Part shown: in pieces, positions 38,852 to 46,476 of the stretch | Position numbering within the stretch: position 1 is the stretch's first letter | Layout of the letters: each line of letters begins with the position of its first letter | Assembly (NCBI GenBank): GCA_900545545.1 | Contig: UQZO01000005.1 | Location: forward strand, 1 to 64,000 | Direction: 5' to 3' | Length of the DNA stretch: 64,000 nt | DNA from: an uncultured Subdoligranulum sp. | GTDB lineage: Bacteria > Bacillota > Clostridia > Oscillospirales > Ruminococcaceae | The notes under the pieces: model-generated | Seen by the model: only the letters and a program-made list of their open reading frames with translations | What the model was told of the DNA's origin: nothing | Database searches by the model: none | Translations under genes and position numbers: made by a program

Positions 38852-40936
38852 TTATTTCTTTTCCATCGGCTTGACGAAATCGCAGCCTTCCTTGGCGCAG
38901 TAGAGCTGGCCTTTTTTCTTGAACAGCGTGTTGCCGCACTGGGGGCACTTTTCCGGCACCGGCTCGTCCCAGGTCATAAAGTTGCACTGGGGATAGTTGC
39001 TGCAGCCGTAGTAGATGCGGCCCTTGGCGCTTTTGCGCACCAGCATGTGGCCGCCGCACAAGGGGCAGATGCCGCCGGTATCCTTGACCAGCGGGTGGGC
39101 GTTGCGGCATTCCGGGAAGCCGGAGCAGGCCACGAACTTGCCGTACCGCCCCGACTTGATGACCATGGGGCGGCCGCATTTTTCGCAGATTTCATCGGTG
39201 GGGATATCCTCCACCTTGACGCGCTTGCCCTCCATGTTCTTTTCGGCGTTTTCCAGGCTCTTGGCAAAGCCCTGGTAGAATTCATCCACCGTCTGGACCC
39301 AGTCCGCCTCGCCCGCTTCCACCACGTCCAGCTTTTTCTCCATATCGGCGCTGAACTTCACGTCCACGATCTCGGGGAACTGTTCCATCATGACCTGGTT
39401 GACGGCCTGGCCCAGCGGGGTGGTCTTGAGCTTTTTCTGGTCCTTTTCCACATAGCCGCGGTCCACGATGGTGGTGATGATGGGCGCGTAGGTGGAAGGA
39501 CGACCGATGCCGTTTTCCTCCAGCGCATGGATCAGGGTAGCTTCGGTGTAGAGCGGCGGCGGCTGGGTGAATTTCTGGTCCGCCGTCAGGGATTTGAGCT
39601 GCAGTTCCTGCCCTTGTTCCAGTTCGGGCAGAGCGGTTTCCTTCTTCTGCTTGTCGTCGGTGGATTCTTCGTACAGGGCGGTGAAGCCGTCGAAGGATAC
39701 CCGGAAGCCGGAAGCGCGGAAGAGGTAGTCCCCCGCCGTGATGGTGACCGACACGGTATCCTGCACGCAATCCGCCATCTGGCTGGCCATAAAGCGGCTC
39801 CAGATCAGCCGGTAGAGCTTGGCGGTATCGCCGCTGATGCTCTGCTCCACCTCGTCGGGGGTGAGTTCCGGCATGGAGGGACGGATGGCTTCGTGGGCAT
39901 CCTGGGCCGCGGTGGCGGAACGGGATTTCCACTTGCGCTGGGTCGGGCAGACGTAGTTATCCCCCCAGCGGCCCGCAATGAACTGCTTGGCAGCCGCGGC
40001 GGCTTCGTCGGCAATGCGCAGGCTGTCGGTACGCATGTAGGTGATCAGACCCACAGTGCCGTGCCCGGCGATGTCCACGCCTTCATACAGGGTCTGGGCG
40101 GCCCGCATGGTGCGGGTGGCCGAGAAACCGTAGGCACGGCTGGCATCCTGCTGCAAAGTGGAGGTGATGAAAGGCGGCGCAGGCTGACGGCGGCGCTTGC
40201 CTTTTTCCAGCTTGGAGATGACATAGCTCTTGCCGTCCAGGGCCGCCACGATGGCGTCGGCCTGCTCTTTGTTGGTGACGGTGAGTTTTTTGCCGTCGGC
40301 CCCCGCCGTCAGGCGCGCCACAAAGCTGGTGCGGCTGCCCTGGGGATGCAGCGTGGCATCGATGTTCCAGTATTCGTCGGGCTTGAAGTTCTCGATCTCG
40401 ATCTCCCGGTCGCGGATCAGGCGCACGGCCACGCTCTGCACACGGCCCGCGGAAAGGCCCCGGCGCACCTTGCGCCACAGAAACGGGCTGAGTTTATAAC
40501 CCACCAGACGGTCCAGCTCCCGCCGTGCCTGCTGGGCATTGAAGAGGTCCATATTGATGGCGCGGGGATGGGCCATACCCTCCTTGACGCCCTTCTTGGT
40601 GATCTCGTCAAAGGTCACCCGGTTGGGGGCCGACGGGTCCAGGCCCAGAATGTTGGCCAGATGCCAGCTGATGGCTTCGCCTTCACGGTCCGGGTCGGTT
40701 GCCAGCAGCACACCGTCGCACTTTTTGGCTTCGGCTTTCAGTTCCTTGACCAGTTTCTGTTTGCCCTTGATGGTGATATATTTGGGGGTATAGCCGTTTT
40801 CAACATCAATGCCAAGCTGGCTCGCCGGCAGGTCACGCACGTGGCCCATGCTGGCGGTGACTTTATAGTTTCGCCCCAGATATTTGCCAATGGTTTTCGC
40901 CTTGGCGGGGGATTCCACAATGACCAGTTTTGCCAT
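38852..40936 (-). CDS. topA: DNA topoisomerase I
   Basis: 694 residues, type IA. It relaxes negative supercoils. The Toprim domain begins at the start (KLVIVESPAKAKTI, TDPDREGEAISWH). The active-site tyrosine is in ITYMRTDSLRI. The C-terminus has three four-cysteine zinc ribbons (CEKCG, CPLCGG, CPQCG). The ATG at 40936 has AGGAGGAG just upstream; the frame is open further upstream into dprA but without a start signal. Confidence 0.97.
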   Translation of the reverse strand: MAKLVIVESPAKAKTIGKYLGRNYKVTASMGHVRDLPASQLGIDVENGYTPKYITIKGKQKLVKELKAEAKKCDGVLLATDPDREGEAISWHLANILGLDPSAPNRVTFDEITKKGVKEGMAHPRAINMDLFNAQQARRELDRLVGYKLSPFLWRKVRRGLSAGRVQSVAVRLIRDREIEIENFKPDEYWNIDATLHPQGSRTSFVARLTAGADGKKLTVTNKEQADAIVAALDGKSYVISKLEKGKRRRQPAPPFITSTLQQDASRAYGFSATRTMRAAQTLYEGVDIAGHGTVGLITYMRTDSLRIADEAAAAAKQFIAGRWGDNYVCPTQRKWKSRSATAAQDAHEAIRPSMPELTPDEVEQSISGDTAKLYRLIWSRFMASQMADCVQDTVSVTITAGDYLFRASGFRVSFDGFTALYEESTDDKQKKETALPELEQGQELQLKSLTADQKFTQPPPLYTEATLIHALEENGIGRPSTYAPIITTIVDRGYVEKDQKKLKTTPLGQAVNQVMMEQFPEIVDVKFSADMEKKLDVVEAGEADWVQTVDEFYQGFAKSLENAEKNMEGKRVKVEDIPTDEICEKCGRPMVIKSGRYGKFVACSGFPECRNAHPLVKDTGGICPLCGGHMLVRKSAKGRIYYGCSNYPQCNFMTWDEPVPEKCPQCGNTLFKKKGQLYCAKEGCDFVKPMEKK

Positions 40937-40955
40937 AGTCTCCTCCTGAATTGAT

Positions 40956-42056
40956 TTATAATGCGATGTACCGGCGGCCCGGCAGTACCTGGGCACCGCC
41001 GAACAGTTCCAGCTCGGTACAGGCCGCCAGCACCCGCCCCGCGGGCAGGCCGGTGGCGGCACACAGGGCATCCACGCCCTGGGCAGTGGGGCCGAGTTTT
41101 TCATAGACGGCCCGGGCGTCCTCGCTGACGTCCTGCGGTGAAAACTCGGCCGTTTCTTCGGCCTCGGGCTGTGCATCGGTGCCCAGCCGTTCCAGCACGT
41201 CGGATGCCCGGCAGAGCATCTCGGCGCGGTGGGTGCGCAGCAGTTCGTTGGTGCCCTGGCTCAGGGCGCTGTAGATGCTGCCCGGCACTGCCAGCACCGG
41301 ACGGCCATACCGCTCGGCATGGCCCACCGTGTTCAGGGTGCCGCTGCGCAGCCGTGCTTCGGCCACGCAGAGTACTTCGGCCTGGGCGGCGATCAGCCGG
41401 TTGCGGGCCAGAAAGGTTCCCTTTGTTTTGCCCGGATAATGGGGCGGATATTCGCTGCAGACCACACCGCCGCCTTCCTCGATCTGACGGCGCAGCGCCG
41501 CGTTGGCGGCCGGATAGGTCACATCGATGGCTGTGCCCAGAAAGGCGATGGTGGGGGCACCTGCCTGTACGGCGGCACGGTGGCCTTCGCTGTCCAGTCC
41601 GTCGGCCAGACCGCTGACCACCACCACCCCCTGTTGGGCCAGTTCGAGAGAGATCTCAAAGGCAGCCTGCCGCCCGTAAGCGCCGGGGCGCCGGGTACCC
41701 ACCATGCCCACATAACGCCGGTCGTTGAGGCAGGCTCTGTCGCCGGTGGTGTAGAGGACCAGCGGCAGATCGGGCAGGTCCCGCATCCGGGCCGGATAGG
41801 CGGGATCATCGGGGGTGAGGATGTCCACGCCGGTCAGAAGGCAGTGGTCCAGCCGTTCTTCATAATCAAAAGGCGTGGTATCCGGCAGCTGCCGGGCCGC
41901 TGCCTCGCTGAGGCAGAAGGGCGGCGCTTCGCTGCCGGAACGCAGCGCTTCATAGAGTGCCTCGGGGTCGGGCCAGAGGTCCAGCAGCTCCCGGGCATAC
42001 TGGCAGGCGGAGCCGACGGCATCGGCCAGCCACAGCCAGGCAAGGGTTTTGTCCAT
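40956..42056 (-). CDS. dprA: DNA-processing protein DprA
   Basis: 366 residues. DprA loads RecA on incoming single-stranded DNA during transformation. An N-terminal SAM-like region is followed by the Rossmann-like fold with GMVGTRRPGAYGRQAA, VVVSGLADGLDSEGHRAA and FLARNRLIAAQAEVL, then a C-terminal winged-helix-like DML1 domain (GPTAQGVDALCAATGLP). It sits upstream of topA, a conserved pair. Other competence genes are not in the window. Confidence 0.95.
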   Translation of the reverse strand: MDKTLAWLWLADAVGSACQYARELLDLWPDPEALYEALRSGSEAPPFCLSEAAARQLPDTTPFDYEERLDHCLLTGVDILTPDDPAYPARMRDLPDLPLVLYTTGDRACLNDRRYVGMVGTRRPGAYGRQAAFEISLELAQQGVVVVSGLADGLDSEGHRAAVQAGAPTIAFLGTAIDVTYPAANAALRRQIEEGGGVVCSEYPPHYPGKTKGTFLARNRLIAAQAEVLCVAEARLRSGTLNTVGHAERYGRPVLAVPGSIYSALSQGTNELLRTHRAEMLCRASDVLERLGTDAQPEAEETAEFSPQDVSEDARAVYEKLGPTAQGVDALCAATGLPAGRVLAACTELELFGGAQVLPGRRYIAL

Positions 42057-42059
42057 AGG

Positions 42060-42833
42060 TTACACTCCCCGGAAATGCCACAGCAGCACACTGCCCGCCA
42101 CGCCGGCATTCAGGCTTTCCACCCGGTCGGTCATGGGGATGCGCACCGCGGCGTCGCAGGCCTGCACCGTTGCTTCGGCCAGGCCCTGGCCCTCGCTGCC
42201 GATGACCACACAGACGCCGCCGGGGAATTCCCGGCCCGCCTCATCCAGCGGGCGGGAACGGTAGAGAGCCGCCGCCAGGCAGGTGACGCCCCGGTCCCGC
42301 AGCGTATGCAGTGTGCCGGGCAGATCATCGCTGTGGAATACCGGCAGCCGCCCGGCTGCCCCCATGGAGGAGCGCAGCGTTTTGGGCGAGAAGGGCGCGG
42401 CACATCCGGGCCCCAGCACCACGGCGTCAAAACCGAACGCCGCGGCGCTGCGCAGCAACGTCCCCACGTTGCCGGGGTCCTGCACCCCTTCCAGGGCCAG
42501 AATCCGCCGGGCGGCAGCGAGCACTTCGGGGTCGGGGCGGGGCGTTTCAAACAGCACGAACACCCCCTGGCTGGACTTGGTGCCCGCCAGTTTTTCCGCC
42601 ACATGGGGCGCCACCGGCACCGGGTCCAGGGCCGCCAGTTCCGGCGTCTTTTCCAGTGCTGCCTCGGTGGCATAGGCTGCGCGGGGCGTGCAGCTCTTGG
42701 CCAGTTCCAGGCAGAGCTTGGGCCCTTCGGCAAAGAAAAGACCGTCGGCGGCGCGCTGCTTTTCGGAATCGCGCACCAAGCAGGCGTATTTGATTTTAGA
42801 ATTTTCGCGGCTGGAAATCAAGTCAGTTCGCAT
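42060..42833 (-). CDS. SPOUT (TrmH/SpoU) RNA 2'-O-methyltransferase
   Basis: 257 residues. An N-terminal substrate-binding domain (ISSRENSKIKYACLV, GLFFAEGPKLCLEL) precedes the knotted SPOUT domain with DPGNVGTLLRSAAAFGFDAVVLGPG, VVIGSEGQGL and ESLNAGVAGSVLLWHF. This resembles RlmB/YsgA-type enzymes that methylate 23S rRNA or tRNA ribose; the target base cannot be stated. The start is 42833. It lies four bases upstream of dprA. Confidence 0.92.
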   Translation of the reverse strand: MRTDLISSRENSKIKYACLVRDSEKQRAADGLFFAEGPKLCLELAKSCTPRAAYATEAALEKTPELAALDPVPVAPHVAEKLAGTKSSQGVFVLFETPRPDPEVLAAARRILALEGVQDPGNVGTLLRSAAAFGFDAVVLGPGCAAPFSPKTLRSSMGAAGRLPVFHSDDLPGTLHTLRDRGVTCLAAALYRSRPLDEAGREFPGGVCVVIGSEGQGLAEATVQACDAAVRIPMTDRVESLNAGVAGSVLLWHFRGV

Positions 42834-42854
42834 AAAATTTACCGTTTTTCCTTT

Positions 42855-43538
42855 TTAATAGAGGCGGGCCCGGGCCATGGCATACTTGCTGATGCTCATG
42901 GGCGCGCCGGGAATGCTGCTGAGCATCCGGCCCAGCCAGGGGGGCAGGGGCCGGTCATATTTGACTTCCAGGATGGTCATGGGGTCCAGCACGCCCACCA
43001 TGGGGACGTTTGCTTCAAACAGAGAATCGCTCTTGGACGCGCGCACATGGCTGTCCAGCGTGATGCGCGCCCGCCCCACCGGGAATACCCAGGCCGTGCG
43101 CTCATAGTCGATGAGCGCCGCCGGGGCACGGTGTTCTCCCTGGTAGAGGGCATACGCCGCCCGGGCCGCCGGGCCTTCCGCCAGCAGCGGCGTGGGGTCG
43201 CCGTTCACCAGGGCCAGCGCCGTGGACCGGTCCAGCACCGCGCTCTGCTTATGGGAATTCTTGGCCCGTTTGGCCTTGATCTCCAGTTTGACCTGCGGGG
43301 CCTGCACATCATACAGCCGCAGACGCAGTTTTTTGCGCTCGCTGACGCCCAGCAGTTTATCCTTGTAGTCGGCATCCTCCGGCGTATCAAAGTAGAGGCT
43401 GCGAATAAAATAGGCGCCTTCTGCCGAATAGCGGTCCCGCTGGAGCACACCGTCCAGCAGGTTCTGCAAGGCAGCGGCCTGGGCCGGGGCCAGCAGGTAC
43501 TTTTCCTCGTAGCGCCGGACCTGCAGTTCGGCGGCCAT
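42855..43538 (-). CDS. VTC-domain polyphosphate polymerase-like protein
   Basis: 227 residues, a single VTC/triphosphate-tunnel domain. Conserved tunnel residues are present in order: EEKYLL near the N-terminus, IRSLYFDT, LRLRLYD, KLEIKAK, IDYERTAW, RITLDSHVRA and ILEVKYD. In yeast Vtc4 this domain makes polyphosphate from ATP at the cytosolic face. Bacterial VTC proteins are largely uncharacterised. The start overlaps the DUF4956 stop codon by one base, so the two are almost certainly translated together, next to two CotH kinases. Confidence 0.9.
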   Translation of the reverse strand: MAAELQVRRYEEKYLLAPAQAAALQNLLDGVLQRDRYSAEGAYFIRSLYFDTPEDADYKDKLLGVSERKKLRLRLYDVQAPQVKLEIKAKRAKNSHKQSAVLDRSTALALVNGDPTPLLAEGPAARAAYALYQGEHRAPAALIDYERTAWVFPVGRARITLDSHVRASKSDSLFEANVPMVGVLDPMTILEVKYDRPLPPWLGRMLSSIPGAPMSISKYAMARARLY

Positions 43539-44221
43539 TACAGGGTTTCCCCGCTATAGCTGACGAGGTTCAGGCTGCGGATCTTATCCGCCCCCACGGC
43601 ATCCCGCACCTGCCCGCTCAGCGCCGCGGCGCTCTGCTTGCGGGTGAAGGAAACCTCGTAGGTGAACTCCTCGCTGTCCGCCATCTGGTTGCGCATGCGC
43701 AGTTTGTAAACGCGGGTGTTCTTTTTGAGCACCTCGGCAAGGGCCTTTTCCTCCACCGCATCGGTGCCGGCGCGCAGGATCAGCAGGTAGGTAGTGGTAT
43801 CGTAGAGATCCAGATTGGCCAGGCAGACCACCACCGTAAGGACAATGCTGCCCAGCAGGCCGATGAGATACATCTCACTGCCGCAGGTCAGACCGATGGC
43901 GATGGCCCAGAACAGGAAGGCAATATCCCGGGGCTCCTTGACGGCGGTACGGAAACGGATGATGGACAAGCTACCGACCATACCAAGGCTGAGGGCCAGG
44001 TTGGAACCGATGGCCTGCATGACCAGGGTGGTGATGATGGTCACCAGCAGCAGCGTAAGGTTGAAGTCCTTGGAGTAGACGGTGCCGCGGTAGGTTTTGC
44101 GGTACACGAAGTAGAGAAGCATGCCCAGCACCACGGCCATAGCCAGCGACAGGCAGACCTGCGTGAGGGATACGCTGGTGTTGCTTTCCAGCAGATATTC
44201 CAGAATTTGACGTTTGCTCAT
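43538..44221 (-). CDS. DUF4956 integral membrane protein
   Basis: 227 residues. About four transmembrane helices lie in the first 140 residues (CLSLAMAVVLGMLLYFVY, LTLLLVTIITTLVMQAI, DIAFLFWAIAIGLTCG, GLLGSIVLTVVVCLANL), with a family-typical SLGMVGSLSIIRFRTAVKEPRD loop. A cytoplasmic alpha/beta domain forms the C-terminal 90 residues. DUF4956 genes are known to sit beside VTC-domain genes; their function is not established. A channel or scaffold for VTC product export is a guess. Confidence 0.88.
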   Translation of the reverse strand: MSKRQILEYLLESNTSVSLTQVCLSLAMAVVLGMLLYFVYRKTYRGTVYSKDFNLTLLLVTIITTLVMQAIGSNLALSLGMVGSLSIIRFRTAVKEPRDIAFLFWAIAIGLTCGSEMYLIGLLGSIVLTVVVCLANLDLYDTTTYLLILRAGTDAVEEKALAEVLKKNTRVYKLRMRNQMADSEEFTYEVSFTRKQSAAALSGQVRDAVGADKIRSLNLVSYSGETL

Positions 44222-44245
44222 AATTCTTCATCCTTTACTTTTTGT

Positions 44246-46435
44246 TCATCCGTTGTATTCGGCTTCTGCCAGGTGCATATCAAGATAGTCCAGCAGGTCC
44301 GTAGCTCGGGCTTCAAAAAATCCGCAGATTGTCTGCAAATCGGCGTGCCATTGTTCCATGGTCATCTGTTCGGCAGCAGACTGGCTTCCGGTGAGCTTAT
44401 CTGCCAGCGGTGCCAGCCAGGTAGTTTCCACCTTCTGGCGGGTGATATCCCGGGGGATCTCCGGCTCCAGCGCCGCACACCATTCCTCAAAGGCCGGAAT
44501 CAGATTTTCCCCTGCGTAGGTGGTCTGCATGGCGGCACGGAATTTCTGGGCAAAGAGGGTACGGAACTCTTCGTATTCCCACAGTTTCTGGAACAGCAGC
44601 ATCTGGATGTTTCCCTCTCCCGCCGGGTTATCCAAAAGATCCCCGATGGGGTCCATGAACCCGTAGACGATGGACTGATCCAGATCGTTGAGAAGAAACC
44701 GCCAGCGTCCGTCGGCGTACTTGCCGGAACTGCCCTCCTCCGCTTTCCAGATATAGATATTGCTGGCCATCCGCAGGCCGTCCCAGTTGTTGGAATACAG
44801 CTGCGGAATGACATAATCCGCAAAGGACTCTATATCAAAGGTCTCGTTGAGCCAGGTCCAGCTTTCCTCGCTGCAGGGCAGTTCCCGCAGGGTGCTTTCC
44901 AGCGCCGCAATGGAATTTTCCTTATCCGGCTTGGTACGGGTGCTGATGGTCACGGAATCGGCATCCACACCGTACTGCCGGGCCAGGAAGTTTTCATCTT
45001 TCGTTTCCCGGATGCAGTAGATTCCCCAATATTCATCCTCCAAATAGAGGATGACCGGAATGTTGTACTGGGTACCCAGCCCGGTATTATAGAGATAGTT
45101 GTTCCAGAAACCATCCACATAGAAATACGGCCACGACCCGTTGCCCGGACCTTTGAGAGAAAATCCAGAGAGATCTCCCGACTCACCGGCCTGTTCCAGT
45201 GTCTGCCGGGCCTCATCAGTGAGGTCCACCGAAAGATTTTTCATCTGCATCCACAGCCGGGTGGCCTGCCCGCCCACCGACAGCTGAACCGACAGGCTGC
45301 CGGGGTCATCAGCGGCGCCGTCCTCCAGAATCTGGATGTTCGCATCGATCTCTTCCCCCGAAAGGAAGTTGGCATAGTATCCCTGGGCGCCCTGCTGCAT
45401 CATGGTATAGTAGGTGGCTCCGGGGGTGTAGATGCCTTCGTCTCCGAAAAGATCCTCCTCGTCGGCCGTGACACTGACCACCGGCAGCGTGTGGGAGTCC
45501 ACATCCACCCAGTAGGTAGCGGCCACAGACTGGTCCGACCAGGCGCCATCCTTGTACAGCCGCACGGTAATGGTGGTGGCCTTGTCCACCGGGTCGGGCG
45601 CATACTTATAGGCGTAGGTTTTGAGAAAGATGGACTGCCCTTCCTCAAACCGGTTGGCCAAAGAAACATACCGGTTTGCCTCCCCTGCCCGGCTTTCCAC
45701 TTCGATGGGGCCGACGTAAAGCTTGCCGTTTTCCGCCGGGTCGCTGCCATCAGTGGTGTAGAAGATCAGCGCCTCGGGGTCATCGGCTGTCAGCGATACC
45801 TGCACCGGTTCCTCATAAAAGCCTGCCGGCAGGGAGAATTCCGCCGTTCCCAGCGGCTGTTCCCGGTTTTCATCCAGGAAATTCACCGGGTTGGCGGCCC
45901 CGGGGGTGGCCGTACCGAAAGTGCCGGCGTCCTCGCCATTACCGAAAGCCCGGCCATACGTGATGTCAAAATCCTGTTCCGGGTATTTCAGGTGGTCCAC
46001 CAATTCCCCGTCGGCATCATAGAGATAAAGCGTTTCGCCCCGCGTTTTGAGGGAGAAGGCGGTGTGCAGATACCCCGCCGGGTCCACCGTGTCGGTACCG
46101 TCGGCGAAAAGGATCAGGTACTCATCCAGCACGGTGCCTGCCGGGAAAGTCCAACGGTCGGGGTCGTCCTGATCGTCGGTGAGCGTCCAGCCCGAAAGGT
46201 CGATGATGCCTCCGTAAGGGTTGTACAGTTCGATCCAGTCGCCATAGGCACCGTTGCCGTCCCGCAGCCCCGAAAGGTTATGGGCGCAGATCTCGTTGAG
46301 AACCACCTGCTTGTCCTGGTAGCCGTGAGAGTGCACCGCAATGCGGTCCACCTCAAACAGGCATACACCGCCCAGTGCTGCCAGAGCAAACACCGGTGGC
46401 ACAAGGCGCAGCAATTTTCGCAGAGCATGGGGCAT
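44246..46435 (-). CDS. CotH-family kinase with lamin-tail and chitobiase-like domains (copy 1)
   Basis: 729 residues. An N-terminal membrane anchor (about 9-30, no lipobox) precedes a lamin-tail domain (about 40-150; VVLNEICAHNLSG, GDWIELYNP, LSGWTLTDD), a chitobiase/hexosaminidase C-terminal-type beta domain (about 190-300; FYTTDGSDPAENGKLY), then the CotH atypical kinase domain (about 330-700; SLKGPGNGSW, LEDEYWGIYCIRE, NNWDGLRMASNIYIWK, FLLNDLDQSI). Family CotH proteins phosphorylate spore-coat proteins. Here the protein should face outside the membrane. The start at 46435 has AGGAGA. It lies 24 bases upstream of DUF4956. Confidence 0.88.
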   Translation of the reverse strand: MPHALRKLLRLVPPVFALAALGGVCLFEVDRIAVHSHGYQDKQVVLNEICAHNLSGLRDGNGAYGDWIELYNPYGGIIDLSGWTLTDDQDDPDRWTFPAGTVLDEYLILFADGTDTVDPAGYLHTAFSLKTRGETLYLYDADGELVDHLKYPEQDFDITYGRAFGNGEDAGTFGTATPGAANPVNFLDENREQPLGTAEFSLPAGFYEEPVQVSLTADDPEALIFYTTDGSDPAENGKLYVGPIEVESRAGEANRYVSLANRFEEGQSIFLKTYAYKYAPDPVDKATTITVRLYKDGAWSDQSVAATYWVDVDSHTLPVVSVTADEEDLFGDEGIYTPGATYYTMMQQGAQGYYANFLSGEEIDANIQILEDGAADDPGSLSVQLSVGGQATRLWMQMKNLSVDLTDEARQTLEQAGESGDLSGFSLKGPGNGSWPYFYVDGFWNNYLYNTGLGTQYNIPVILYLEDEYWGIYCIRETKDENFLARQYGVDADSVTISTRTKPDKENSIAALESTLRELPCSEESWTWLNETFDIESFADYVIPQLYSNNWDGLRMASNIYIWKAEEGSSGKYADGRWRFLLNDLDQSIVYGFMDPIGDLLDNPAGEGNIQMLLFQKLWEYEEFRTLFAQKFRAAMQTTYAGENLIPAFEEWCAALEPEIPRDITRQKVETTWLAPLADKLTGSQSAAEQMTMEQWHADLQTICGFFEARATDLLDYLDMHLAEAEYNG

Positions 46436-46476
46436 GAAAAGTCTCCTTATACAACAGGAAAGCGCATAGTGGTGGG